The notes under the pieces are model-generated. The model was not told where the DNA came from, ran no database searches, and worked only from the letters and a program-made list of their open reading frames with translations. Below, one piece after another: positions 48,619-56,299 of a stretch of 64,000 nt of DNA. The translations under genes were made by a program, and so were the position numbers. Source of the stretch: an uncultured Rhodobacter sp. (lineage in GTDB: Bacteria > Pseudomonadota > Alphaproteobacteria > Rhodobacterales > Rhodobacteraceae); NCBI GenBank assembly GCA_945952585.1, contig CAMFII010000006.1:62001-126000 (forward strand), in the 5' to 3' direction. Positions within the stretch are counted from its first letter, which is position 1, and each line of letters begins with the position of its first letter.

Positions 48619-48808
48619 TTCCGGTCTCCCCGTTCGTGTCAGGATAGGCGCGCGCCAGCTCGTCCAGCCGCGCCCGCGTCAGGGGCGGCACCCCAGCTGC
48701 CGCCCCCAGCATCACCCGCAACTCGACCGGCGTAAGCCGCCAGAAGGCATCCGGCGTCAGCCCAAGCCCCGCCAGCCCCACCCGCATCAAGCCCGCCCAG
48801 TCGATCAT
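48533..48808 (-). CDS. GTA gp10.1, tail assembly chaperone-like protein
   Basis: A 91-residue protein. Residues 1-55 (DWAGLMRVGLAGLGLTPDAFW, cited in part, then LTPVELRVMLGA and RARLDELARAYPD) match the small GTA tail-assembly chaperone that normally ends at about 60-70 residues. Here the frame continues 86 bases into gp11, giving an arginine- and glycine-rich tail that does not look like the family. Either the extension is real or a small indel has removed the usual stop. It overlaps gp10 by four bases. Confidence 0.75.
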   Translation of the reverse strand: MIDWAGLMRVGLAGLGLTPDAFWRLTPVELRVMLGAAAGVPPLTRARLDELARAYPDTNGETGIERDRGVAGSGRGAGKHVERRNRAGFGL

Positions 48809-49125
48809 CGATCGCCCGGGAGCGCGAAGGCCCGCGCAAGAAGCTCCGCCGCGACTCGCGCCGCCGCAACCGGCCCACCGGCAATGTCGGCGCGCCGCAG
48901 GTCCTCCGCGCTCCCATCCCAGCCACCGCCGCGCAGACCGGCCACGATCAACGCCAGCACATCACGCGTCGTGCAGCGCCGCTGCTCGAACCGTTCGACC
49001 AGCGCAACCAACCCGCCCGCGTCCAACGCCGCCTCAAGCTCGGCCAGCGCGCCGAGCGTCAGCTTGCAGACATGGCGCCGGCCGTCGATCTCCAGCCCGA
49101 CCTCGCCCGCCCAAGGGTTCGCCAT
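48805..49125 (-). CDS. GTA gp10 family protein, tail assembly chaperone
   Basis: A 106-residue member of the GTA gp10 (gene transfer agent family) group, seen by MANPWAGEVGLEIDG at the N-terminus and LTLGALAELEAAL in the middle. It lies between the tail tube and tape measure genes, the position of tail-assembly chaperones in siphophages. Overlaps: one base with gp9 and four with gp10.1. Confidence 0.9.
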   Translation of the reverse strand: MANPWAGEVGLEIDGRRHVCKLTLGALAELEAALDAGGLVALVERFEQRRCTTRDVLALIVAGLRGGGWDGSAEDLRRADIAGGPVAAARVAAELLARAFALPGDR

Positions 49126-49538
49126 CAGAGCGCCGTGAAGGTCAGGGCCCCGGCCGAGGCCAGCGTCAGCTCATAGGTCGCTTCGCCGTTGTAGGTCCCC
49201 GAATACTCGATCGCCGTGATCAGGAAAGGCCCCTGCACAACGCCGAAATCGGGCACGATCACCTGGTAATCCCCGACTTCACCGTCAAAGAACATCTGCC
49301 GCGCCCGCTCGTCGGTATCCTCGTCGCGGAACACACCGGATCCCGAGATCCCGGCCGTCTTGACCCCCGAGCCTCCCAGCAATTCCCGCCAGCCGCCCTG
49401 GCTTTCCAGCGTCGTCACGTCAACCGTCTCGGTGTTGAAGCTGATCCGCGTGGCCCTCAGCCCCGCGACAGTCTCGAACTGTCCGTCGCCGGTCAGGTCC
49501 ATCTTGACCAGCAGATCCTTGCCGCTCTGGGCTGCCAT
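49125..49538 (-). CDS. GTA gp9, major tail tube protein (TP901-1 family)
   Basis: A 137-residue tail tube subunit. The N-terminal GKDLLVKMDLTGDGQFETVAG (cited in part: GKDLLVKMDLTGDG) and the RATRISFNTETVDVTTLESQG-type segment (RISFNTETVDVT) are characteristic of TP901-1-like tube proteins in GTA clusters. The tube surrounds the tape measure. The gene is separated from gp8 by 23 bp, which contain a Shine-Dalgarno. Confidence 0.93.
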   Translation of the reverse strand: MAAQSGKDLLVKMDLTGDGQFETVAGLRATRISFNTETVDVTTLESQGGWRELLGGSGVKTAGISGSGVFRDEDTDERARQMFFDGEVGDYQVIVPDFGVVQGPFLITAIEYSGTYNGEATYELTLASAGALTFTAL

Positions 49539-49561
49539 CCGTCATTCCTCCAGTGAAAAAA

Positions 49562-49960
49562 TCAGCCCTCGACCCTTGCCCGGAAGGTCAGGTCAATGCG
49601 CCGCTGCCGCCCTTCATCCAGCCGCCGGGCCACGGCCCGCTGGAACCACAGCCCCACCATCCGGCCGCGCTCCAGCGCCAGCACCCCTTCGCCAAGCGCA
49701 TCCGAGATCGCCACCGCCGCTGCCTTGGCCGCCTGGAAACCCGCAGCATCGCTGATGACACTGACGGTAAAGCGATGCTCTGCCCCTGCCCCTGTCTTGT
49801 CCGACCGGTCGATCACCTCTTCCGGTCCGATCAGCACAAAGCTCGCCTCGCCTTTTCCGCGGGGCGGAGCGTCCAGCACCGGCCAATCCGCCAGCGCATC
49901 CAAATGCGACAGGCGCGCAAAAAGCGCGGCCTGCAACGCGGCCGCCATGCCATAGCTCAT
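49562..49960 (-). CDS. GTA gp8, tail terminator protein (DUF3168)
   Basis: A 132-residue DUF3168 protein, the GTA tail terminator that caps the tube at the head side. MSYGMAAALQAALFARL at the N-terminus and RFTVSVISDAAGFQAAKAAA are family features. The start overlaps the end of gp7 by four bases. Confidence 0.9.
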   Translation of the reverse strand: MSYGMAAALQAALFARLSHLDALADWPVLDAPPRGKGEASFVLIGPEEVIDRSDKTGAGAEHRFTVSVISDAAGFQAAKAAAVAISDALGEGVLALERGRMVGLWFQRAVARRLDEGRQRRIDLTFRARVEG

Positions 49961-50295
49961 GCCGCCCCCTCCTCGCGCGCAAAGCAGATCAGGTAGCGCC
50001 CCCCGGCATCGCGCTCGGCCACCGCCTCGATCAGGAACAACCGGCTCCCGTCGCGAAACCGCTGTCCCTGCCGGGGCCGCCCGCCGAACTCGGGCGGAAC
50101 GGCGCGCACGGTGATGCGATAGGTCACCCTCGCCAGCGCCCTCTCCTCGCCATCTGCCTCGCCCCCCGCGCCCGTTCGGATCTCGGCCCAGAGCGTCCCC
50201 AGCGCCACCCAGTCCGAGGTCTGGCCGCCCATGCCGTCCGGCAAATCGACCCGCGTTTCCAGCACCAGCGGCCGCGACAGGCGCACCAAGCTCAT
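49957..50295 (-). CDS. GTA gp7, head-tail stopper/adaptor
   Basis: A 112-residue head-closure protein of the phage head-tail adaptor family (VLETRVDLPDGMGGQTSDWV at the N-terminus, beta-rich throughout). The ATG at 50295 (MSLVRLSRP) is the conserved start. Four-base overlaps with gp6 and gp8 show tight coupling. Confidence 0.9.
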   Translation of the reverse strand: MSLVRLSRPLVLETRVDLPDGMGGQTSDWVALGTLWAEIRTGAGGEADGEERALARVTYRITVRAVPPEFGGRPRQGQRFRDGSRLFLIEAVAERDAGGRYLICFAREEGAA

Positions 50296-50891
50296 GCCGC
50301 TCCCCCGCCCAGAACCCGGACCGTCCGCCACTTCTCGATCAGCGCCATCACCCCGAAGGACAGCCCTGCCTCACGCAGCCCCATTTCGCTGCGCCGCTCG
50401 TAGAATTCCCCGGCCAGCAGGATCACCGCTTGCCGCAGGTCAACGGGCACATCCGACCAGTCGGGGCCGAAGCCTGCCTCGAACCGCACCCGGACCTGCC
50501 CATCCACTGGGACCGCCGGCAACAGCAGCCCCCGGGCCGCCAGACGCGGGCGATGAGCGTCTTCCGCCAGCCGATACCGCGCCGGATCGACCGTCACGAC
50601 CCCTCCTGCAGCATCAACCAGTTCCACGGCCTCGATCGCCCTCACTGGCGCGACCGGCAAGGCCTGCGCCGCGGCATCGCGCCAGTCTTCCAGGGCCCAC
50701 AGGAACCGCCGCGCCAGCAGCGCCTTGCCGATGCGCGCCTCGATCGCCGCCATCGCGGCGCGAAGGTAGCTCTCCAGCAGTCCGTCCTGCATCCCGTCCT
50801 CGGCGAACCCCGTGCCAAGGCGCAGATGCTCGCGCAGTTCCATCAGAGGCAGCGCCTCGCGCGCCACCACCGTTTCCTCGCTCAACACCAT
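50292..50891 (-). CDS. GTA gp6, head-tail connector/adaptor
   Basis: A 199-residue, mainly helical protein (e.g. LLESYLRAAMAAIEARIGKAL) of the phage head-tail connector family that binds the portal. The ATG at 50891 is chosen for its GGAGG Shine-Dalgarno; the frame extends 45 bases further upstream. It is separated from the capsid gene by 190 bp, the longest internal gap of the head genes. Confidence 0.9.
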   Translation of the reverse strand: MVLSEETVVAREALPLMELREHLRLGTGFAEDGMQDGLLESYLRAAMAAIEARIGKALLARRFLWALEDWRDAAAQALPVAPVRAIEAVELVDAAGGVVTVDPARYRLAEDAHRPRLAARGLLLPAVPVDGQVRVRFEAGFGPDWSDVPVDLRQAVILLAGEFYERRSEMGLREAGLSFGVMALIEKWRTVRVLGGGAA

Positions 50892-51044
50892 TCCGAATTC
50901 CTCCGATCGCGACAGTTCCCCGATCCGGGCGCGCACCCCGCGTCGCTCGGACGGAGGGGGAGCAGCTGGACGACGCCGGGGCGCGAAACCCCCGGGGCAC
51001 GCGCCCTTCGCCCCCGACAGCTTGCACCGCCGGGCACCTGGCTG

Positions 51045-51068
51045 GCCCGACCCCGGACGGAGTCGGGC
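51045..51068 (-). other. Hairpin 14 bases after the capsid gene
   Basis: GCCCGAC (51045-51051) and GTCGGGC (51062-51068) pair around a 10-base loop just downstream (minus strand) of... the gp6 side of the cluster: note that the capsid gene ends at 51082 and transcription proceeds to lower coordinates. No T tract follows. It may protect the capsid mRNA 3' end or cut transcription into tail genes. Confidence 0.5.
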
Positions 51069-51081
51069 ACCTGTCAGCCGA

Positions 51082-52272
51082 TCACGAGGTGGCGAATTTC
51101 AGCAGCTTGATCGCCGCATAGTCGCTGATGTCGCCGCCCACGCGCTTGCTGGCGTAGAACAGCACATGCGGCTTGGCCGAGAACGGGTCACGCAGGATGC
51201 GCAGGTCCGGCCGCTCGGCGATGGTGTAACCCGCCTGGAAGTCGCCAAAGGCGATGGCATAGGCATTGGCGGCGATGTCGGGCATGTCCTCGCAGATCAG
51301 CACCGGATAGCCCATCAGCCGCGCTGGTTCGGCCGCAGCCAGCCCGTCCGACCACAGGAAGCGCCCGTCGGCGTCCTTCATCTTGCGCACCGCACCGGCG
51401 GTCTTCGAGTTCATCACGAACGTGCCGTTCACCCGATAATCGGCCGCCAGCGCGTAGACGAGGTTAACGATGCAGTCGACCGCGTTCGTCGTCGGGAAGT
51501 CAGACGCCGCACCCGAGGCGACATAGCCGATATTGCCCCAGGTCCAGCTGGTATTGGCCACCTTGGTCGGCAGCAGGAACCCCTTCGGCTTGTCCACGCC
51601 ATCGCCGTTCACAAAGGCCGCAGACTCCGCACGGATGAAGCGCGTGGCGATCTTGCCCGCGAGCCATCCCTCGACATCGAAGGCGCTGTCATCCAGCAGT
51701 CGCTGGCTCGCCTTCGGCATCGCGCTCAGTTCATGCAACTTGATCGAGATGCGTTCGATCAGCGGCGAGGCCGTCTCGGTGATCGCGGCAGCTTCCGTCG
51801 CCCAGCCCGAGCCTACGTCCGAGCGGTCGATCAGCACGTCGAACGAGCTCGAATCCACATTCACGACGTTGGCGATTGACCGGATCGACGAGGTCGAGCC
51901 CAGCATCGACCGGATCGTATCCGCCGTCTGCGGATCGACCAGATAGCCACCATCCGCCGCCACCGCCACGGTCATGCCTTTGCCCTCAAGGCTCAGGCCA
52001 CGCAGCGCATCATCATCGCCGGTGCGCAGATAGGCGTTGAACGCCTTGCGATGCGGCGCCTCGGTCTCGGCAGCCGTCGCCAGCGCGGGGCGCCCGTAGG
52101 TCATGGTCTTGGTCGTCAGCATGGTCAGCCGCTCATCCTGTTGTTGCATCACCGATTTCACCTCGTCCCGGAAGCCCCGGAATTCCTTCAGGAACCCCGC
52201 CACCGCCTCCAGGGCCGCAGCCGGTCCTTCGGCGCGGAGGTCATCCCCCGGCCGTCCCGTCATCTCGTTCAT
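51082..52272 (-). CDS. GTA gp5, HK97-fold major capsid protein
   Basis: A 396-residue HK97-family capsid protein. The N-terminal 95 residues form the coiled-coil scaffold (EAVAGFLKEFRGFRDEVKSV) that the protease removes; the mature shell protein begins about residue 100-110. RKAFNAYLRTGDDDAL and DSSSFDVLIDRSDVGSGWATE (cited in part: LIDRSDVGSGWA) are typical. The ATG at 52272 follows AAGGG. In GTA particles it forms a small head that packages about 4 kb of random host DNA. Confidence 0.95.
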   Translation of the reverse strand: MNEMTGRPGDDLRAEGPAAALEAVAGFLKEFRGFRDEVKSVMQQQDERLTMLTTKTMTYGRPALATAAETEAPHRKAFNAYLRTGDDDALRGLSLEGKGMTVAVAADGGYLVDPQTADTIRSMLGSTSSIRSIANVVNVDSSSFDVLIDRSDVGSGWATEAAAITETASPLIERISIKLHELSAMPKASQRLLDDSAFDVEGWLAGKIATRFIRAESAAFVNGDGVDKPKGFLLPTKVANTSWTWGNIGYVASGAASDFPTTNAVDCIVNLVYALAADYRVNGTFVMNSKTAGAVRKMKDADGRFLWSDGLAAAEPARLMGYPVLICEDMPDIAANAYAIAFGDFQAGYTIAERPDLRILRDPFSAKPHVLFYASKRVGGDISDYAAIKLLKFATS

Positions 52273-52300
52273 GTCACCCTTTCCTTCTCCGGCGCCGGCG

Positions 52301-52870
52301 TCAGAGCCGCGCCGCGCCCTCCGCCACCGCATCGCGGAACAGGTCCGCCATGCTCCGCCAGAACCAGTCGCCACCCGGCGCCTCTGCCTTTGCCGCCACC
52401 CGAGCTTCGGCAAGCATCGGGAAGGTCACCAGCGACACTTCCCAAAGCTCGACCTCCGACAGAAGCCGCTGCCCCTTGGCGTCCCGCTCCGAGCGGACCG
52501 TGCGATAGCCGATCGACAGCCCGTCGATCGCCCCGGCGCCGAGCAGCGCCGCCGCCTCCCGCCCCTTCTCGACCTCGGCCAGGAGCCGCCCCTTGACCCA
52601 AAGTCCGGTCGCATCCTCCCGCACCTCGTCCCAGATGCCGATCGGCTGCGCCGGATCGTGCTGCCACAGCATCTTCACCGATCCGCCCCGCGCCCTTAGC
52701 GCCGCCAGCGAGGCCGCATAGGCCCCCGGCAGCACCACATCGCCACCCTGGTCCTTCTTCCCGAAGAGCGAGGCATAGCCCTCGATCCGCCCTTCGCTCA
52801 GCACCAGCCCCGCCTCGGGCCGGTGAAACTTCCGCTCCGGTGCTCCGAACATCCCCAATCCCTCCTTCAT
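52301..52870 (-). CDS. GTA gp4, HK97-family prohead protease
   Basis: A 189-residue serine protease of the HK97 prohead family. It starts with EGYASLFGKKDQGGDVVLPGAY, seen here as IEGYASLFGKKDQGGD; the active-site histidine lies in MLWQHDPAQPIG and the serine in IDGLSIGYRT. It cleaves the scaffold from gp5 during head maturation. The ATG at 52870 overlaps gp3.5 by four bases; the longer open frame upstream is a shadow. Confidence 0.93.
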   Translation of the reverse strand: MKEGLGMFGAPERKFHRPEAGLVLSEGRIEGYASLFGKKDQGGDVVLPGAYAASLAALRARGGSVKMLWQHDPAQPIGIWDEVREDATGLWVKGRLLAEVEKGREAAALLGAGAIDGLSIGYRTVRSERDAKGQRLLSEVELWEVSLVTFPMLAEARVAAKAEAPGGDWFWRSMADLFRDAVAEGAARL

Positions 52871-53109
52871 CGCCCTGCCGCCCGGATCAGCGCCTCGGCC
52901 CCCTGCGCCAGCAGGAAGGCCGCCACACCATAGACCCCCAGCCAGATCCGCCGCTCCAGCCGGTCCAGCGTCACCTCGATCTGCCCCAGCCGGTACTCGA
53001 GCCCGTTCCAGCGCTCCTCGGCCACCCGTTCGTTCGCCTCGATCCGCGCCGCCGCCGCATCGAAACTGTCGAACAGAAACCGCGACCCGCCCGGCACCCG
53101 CCCCGCCAT
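52867..53109 (-). CDS. GTA gp3.5, small membrane-anchored protein
   Basis: An 80-residue protein with a helical N-terminal part (RIEANERVAEERWNGLEYRLGQI) and one hydrophobic helix near the C-terminus (about 55-72; LGVYGVAAFLLAQGAEAL). A gene of this kind lies between portal and protease in GTA clusters; its function is not known. It overlaps gp3 by one base and gp4 by four. Confidence 0.82.
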   Translation of the reverse strand: MAGRVPGGSRFLFDSFDAAAARIEANERVAEERWNGLEYRLGQIEVTLDRLERRIWLGVYGVAAFLLAQGAEALIRAAGR

Positions 53110-54290
53110 CAGCGCCCCGCATCAGGCAGCGGCGGCAGGCCCAGTGCGGCCCGCTTCTCTGCCGCCGTCAGGAAATCCGCCGCCCCGACCCGCGCCCAAA
53201 GCTGGTCCCGCTCCGCCGCCAGCGCCGGCACCTGGTCGAGGTCGGGCCGCAGGTCCACGACCTCCCCCGTAAACCCCGACAGCCAATGCGACAGCGCCGC
53301 CATCACCCGCTGCGCGAGCGGCAGCACCGTCAGCCGGTAGAAGGCCCGGTGTGCCTCCTGGTAATTGGCATAGGTCGCCTCTCCCGGGATCCCGAGCAGC
53401 ATGGGCGGCACCCCGAAGGCCACCGAAATCTCCCGCGCCGCCGCCTCCTTGGTCTTCTGGAACTCCATGTCCGAGGGCGAAAAGCCCATCGGTTTCCAGT
53501 CAAGGCCCCCTTCCAGCAGCATCGGCCGCCCGGCATTGCGCGCGCCCTGGTGATGTGCCTCCATCTCGGACAACAGGCGATCGTACTGATCGGACGACAG
53601 CGAACCCTGACCGTCCACTCCCTTGTAGACGATCGCCCCCGACGGCCTTGCCGCATTGTCCAGAAGCGCCTTCGACCAGCTCGACGCCGCATTGTGCACA
53701 TCCACCGCCACCGCCGCCGCCTGCAACGCCGACAGCCCGTAATGGTCATCCTGCGGATGGAAGGTCTTCACATGGCAGATCGGCTGCACCGCCCCGGTCA
53801 TGTCAAACCGATGCGTCCGCCCGCCCACCGCATAGTCATAGGCCACCGGCCAGCCATCCGCCCCCGGCACCACCGCCATCCGGTCTGACCTGAGCACATG
53901 CAGCTCCCCCGGCAACCGCCGCGCCCCCGGCGCGGCCTCGAGATAGGCATTCCCGGTCAGGAGCAGATAGCCATAGACCGCCTCCAGGAGTTCCGCCCGC
54001 CCCTGCGCCGCATTCGGTCGCCGGATCAGCTCCAGCACCGGATGCAGGTCATAGCGCCGGGCATGGTCCTGTAGCACCAGCGGCAAGGCCGCCGCGGCTT
54101 CCGAGATCAGCCGCACCGCCCGATGCCCGACCGGGTTCGTCAGGAACCCGCTCTTGCCCATCGACAGCACGTCCCGCCCGCTCCAGACCGGTCGCCCCGA
54201 TCCCCGGAACGCCACCACCGCCCCTGTCGCCGAGGCCTTGGCCTCTGGCGCGGCCGATCCCGCTCCGCGCCGCAGGAAGTCGAACACCAT
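53109..54290 (-). CDS. GTA gp3, portal protein
   Basis: A 393-residue HK97-type portal protein. Signatures are SMGKSGFLTNPVGHRAVRLI near the N-terminus, YGYLLLTGNAYLEAAPG, and FGVPPMLLGIPGEATYANYQEA, all typical of phage portals. The dodecameric ring is the channel for DNA packaging. The start has GGGGGAATGGG upstream. A 191-bp gap with a tandem palindrome separates it from the terminase gene. Confidence 0.94.
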   Translation of the reverse strand: MVFDFLRRGAGSAAPEAKASATGAVVAFRGSGRPVWSGRDVLSMGKSGFLTNPVGHRAVRLISEAAAALPLVLQDHARRYDLHPVLELIRRPNAAQGRAELLEAVYGYLLLTGNAYLEAAPGARRLPGELHVLRSDRMAVVPGADGWPVAYDYAVGGRTHRFDMTGAVQPICHVKTFHPQDDHYGLSALQAAAVAVDVHNAASSWSKALLDNAARPSGAIVYKGVDGQGSLSSDQYDRLLSEMEAHHQGARNAGRPMLLEGGLDWKPMGFSPSDMEFQKTKEAAAREISVAFGVPPMLLGIPGEATYANYQEAHRAFYRLTVLPLAQRVMAALSHWLSGFTGEVVDLRPDLDQVPALAAERDQLWARVGAADFLTAAEKRAALGLPPLPDAGR

Positions 54291-54426
54291 CCCATTCCCC
54301 CTTCGCTCAAGACCGACCGCGACGCCCCCAAGAAGGAAAGCGCCCCTGCCCGTCTCGCCTGATCCAAATATCCCCGCCGGAGGCTACCGAACTCTCCCCC
54401 AGCCCCGCTGCCACCGGTGAGGACCC

Positions 54427-54474
54427 GCAAATTCCTTCGAAGGAATTTGCCAAAAGCCTTCGAAGGCTTTTGGC
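54427..54474. repeat. Tandem palindromic repeat, copy 1
   Basis: Two adjacent perfect palindromes, each centred on CCTTCGAAGG: 54427-54450 (arms GCAAATTCCTTC) and 54449-54474 (arms GCCAAAAGCCTTC). They lie between GTA gp2 and gp3. A diverged copy occurs at 62879-62924, so this is a dispersed element. Confidence 0.8.
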
Positions 54475-54481
54475 CCCGCCC

Positions 54482-55852
54482 TCAGAGCGTCCGCACCTGC
54501 GGCCGCCGCCAGCTCCGCGCCGGCTCCACCATCAACTCGGTCAGCGCCCAGACAAGCGCATCCAGCCGGTCTGGGCTGCCCGAACCGACATAGCCGCGCA
54601 CCGTCATCCGGCACATCTCATCCTCGAGGCGCGTCAGCCCCCGCACATGCGCAACCCGCCCCTGCTCGTACAAGGCCGCCACCGGTTCAGCCCGCAGCCG
54701 CTTGCCCTCCACCGCCCTAACCGCCCGGAACGGCACCAGCGCGTCGAACTGGCGGATCACCGTCTCGACCATCTCGCCGCCCTGGTTGACCTCGGCGACC
54801 ATCCGGTCGGCGCCGTGGCGATGGAACGCCTCGATCGCCGCCCGCGCCCAGTCCTGCGGCGAGGCCGCCGTAACGCTCGCATCCTCCAGCACCACCGCCC
54901 GCCAGTCCTGCGGAGGCCCCTCCGTCACGGCCCCCACCACCACGATCCCGCAGGCATCCGACCGCGAATGCCCCGTCGCCGGCGGATCGACCGCCACCAC
55001 CACGCGGGACAGCCGCGGCACCTCCTTCAGCCGCGCCGCCTCCAGCATCGCGGTGGTCCAGAGCGCCCCCTCGGCATCCTCCAGCAGCTCGCCCTCAAGC
55101 TCCTGCCGACCGAGCCGCGTTCCACCATAGCGATTGCGGACCTCCTCCAGGAACGAGGCCGCCAGATAGGCCCGGTTCGCCTCGGTCGGGGCATGGGTCA
55201 CGACCGTCGACGGGTTCCGCAGGATCGCCTTCAGCACCTCGACATTCTGCGGCGTCGTCGTCACGACCTGCCGCGGATGGCTCCCCAGCCGCAGCGCGAA
55301 TTGCAGCATGTCCCAGCTCTCCTGCCCGCGCTTCCATTTCGCCAGCTCGTCCACCCAGGCCGCATCGAACTGCGGCCCGCGAAGGCTCTCCGGCTCGTGC
55401 GCCGAAAAGACCTGCGCCATCGCCCCGTTCGGCCAGACGAGGCGCTTCCGCCCCGCCTCCCATTCGGGTTTCCGGTCAGGCGGCGAACAGGCAAGGATCC
55501 CGCTGTCGCCGAAGATCATCACCTCCCGCACCTGCTCGATCGTCTCGCCCACCAGCGCCACGCGCTTGGCCGCGCCAGGGTCCATCGGACGTGCCCCCTC
55601 GACCTGCGCCCGGACCCATTCCGCCCCGGCGCGGGTCTTGCCCGCGCCGCGCCCACCCATGATGACCCAGGTCTTCCAGGCCCCCTCGGGCGGCAACTGG
55701 TGCGGCAGCGCCCAGAACTCGAACATCCAGGGCAGGGACAGGAACGCATTCTCGTCCAGCCCCTCCAGGAACTCGTCAACCTGCTCCGGCGTCGCGGAGG
55801 CGAGCCAGGCGGCGCCCGATCTCAGTTCGCGCGGTGTCGAAGTCGAGCGCAT
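54482..55852 (-). CDS. GTA gp2, terminase large subunit
   Basis: A 456-residue packaging motor. Walker A is GGRGAGKT (66-73), the Walker B-like strand is FDAAWVDEL, and the C-terminal RNase H-like nuclease starts at VVVAVDPPATG with further acidic residues in VAEVNQGGEM and DRLDALVWAL. It moves host DNA into the capsid by a headful mechanism. The ATG at 55852 lies inside gp1 (77-bp overlap); a TTG at 55894 is also in frame. The domain starts after about residue 25, so both are possible. Confidence 0.92.
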   Translation of the reverse strand: MRSTSTPRELRSGAAWLASATPEQVDEFLEGLDENAFLSLPWMFEFWALPHQLPPEGAWKTWVIMGGRGAGKTRAGAEWVRAQVEGARPMDPGAAKRVALVGETIEQVREVMIFGDSGILACSPPDRKPEWEAGRKRLVWPNGAMAQVFSAHEPESLRGPQFDAAWVDELAKWKRGQESWDMLQFALRLGSHPRQVVTTTPQNVEVLKAILRNPSTVVTHAPTEANRAYLAASFLEEVRNRYGGTRLGRQELEGELLEDAEGALWTTAMLEAARLKEVPRLSRVVVAVDPPATGHSRSDACGIVVVGAVTEGPPQDWRAVVLEDASVTAASPQDWARAAIEAFHRHGADRMVAEVNQGGEMVETVIRQFDALVPFRAVRAVEGKRLRAEPVAALYEQGRVAHVRGLTRLEDEMCRMTVRGYVGSGSPDRLDALVWALTELMVEPARSWRRPQVRTL

Positions 55853-56099
55853 AGTCGTGAACGACCCCGGCAACCTGCTTGCGGAGTTTGTCAATTCGCG
55901 TCCTTTCGTCCATCACCAGCTGGAAGGCGGCCTTGAGGTCGCGGACCGCCTGCATGGCCGCCTGCGCCTCTTCCGTGCTCCCGGCGCGCAGCCTGTCGCG
56001 CGCCCGGATCAGCTCCTCGGCCACCTCACGGTAAAGTCCCTCCGTCGCCGCCAGCAGATCCGGCGGCGGCGCGTCTCCTTCGGAGAACCTGATTGTCAT
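55776..56099 (-). CDS. GTA gp1, terminase small subunit-like protein
   Basis: A 107-residue, strongly helical protein (LLAATEGLYREVAEELIRARDRL, cited in part: EELIRARDRLRAG) in the position of the GTA small terminase. The ATG at 56099 is chosen; a GTG at 56111 is in frame and could serve instead. No strong Shine-Dalgarno is seen for either. It is the first gene of the cluster and overlaps gp2 by 77 bases. Confidence 0.82.
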   Translation of the reverse strand: MTIRFSEGDAPPPDLLAATEGLYREVAEELIRARDRLRAGSTEEAQAAMQAVRDLKAAFQLVMDERTRIDKLRKQVAGVVHDYALDFDTARTEIGRRLARLRDAGAG

Positions 56100-56145
56100 C
56101 GACTGCTGCACCCGCTCTCATGCACCCTCCGCCCTCGAGCGACAT

Positions 56146-56183
56146 GAAAAAGCAGCCTCCGGGTCGCCCCGGGGCTGCTTGCC
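56146..56183 (-). terminator. Intrinsic terminator in front of GTA gp1
   Basis: Read on the minus strand, AAGCAGCC (56180-56173) and GGCTGCTT (56157-56150) close a longer stem of about 13 pairs with one mismatch and a 4-base loop, followed by five Ts (56150-56146). It lies between a sigma-70-like promoter and gp1, and would stop transcription before the GTA genes unless read through. Confidence 0.75.
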
Positions 56184-56205
56184 CACCTCTTCCAGCATGT
56201 CACAA

Positions 56206-56234
56206 GTGATACATCGGACCGCCCGGAAGGTCAA
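56206..56234 (-). promoter_or_regulatory. Candidate sigma-70 promoter upstream of the GTA cluster
   Basis: On the minus strand, TTGACC (56234-56229), a 17-base spacer and TATCAC (56211-56206). The predicted start near 56199 is about 20 bases before the terminator stem. It is the only good promoter in the gap. Confidence 0.6.
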
Positions 56235-56299
56235 GCGAAAAATCTATATGGACCAAAGGGTTATGGAACGGTGGGTTAAGAATTTGGCAAGGTTCGCGT

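Noticed and set aside
54300-54426. Promoter between GTA gp2 and gp3
   Set aside because: No convincing -35/-10 pair was found on the minus strand; the gap is best explained by the palindromic element.
42086-56099. Active temperate prophage
   Set aside because: No integrase, excisionase, repressor, lysis cassette, tRNA target or attachment repeats; gene order and cysE linkage fit a GTA.
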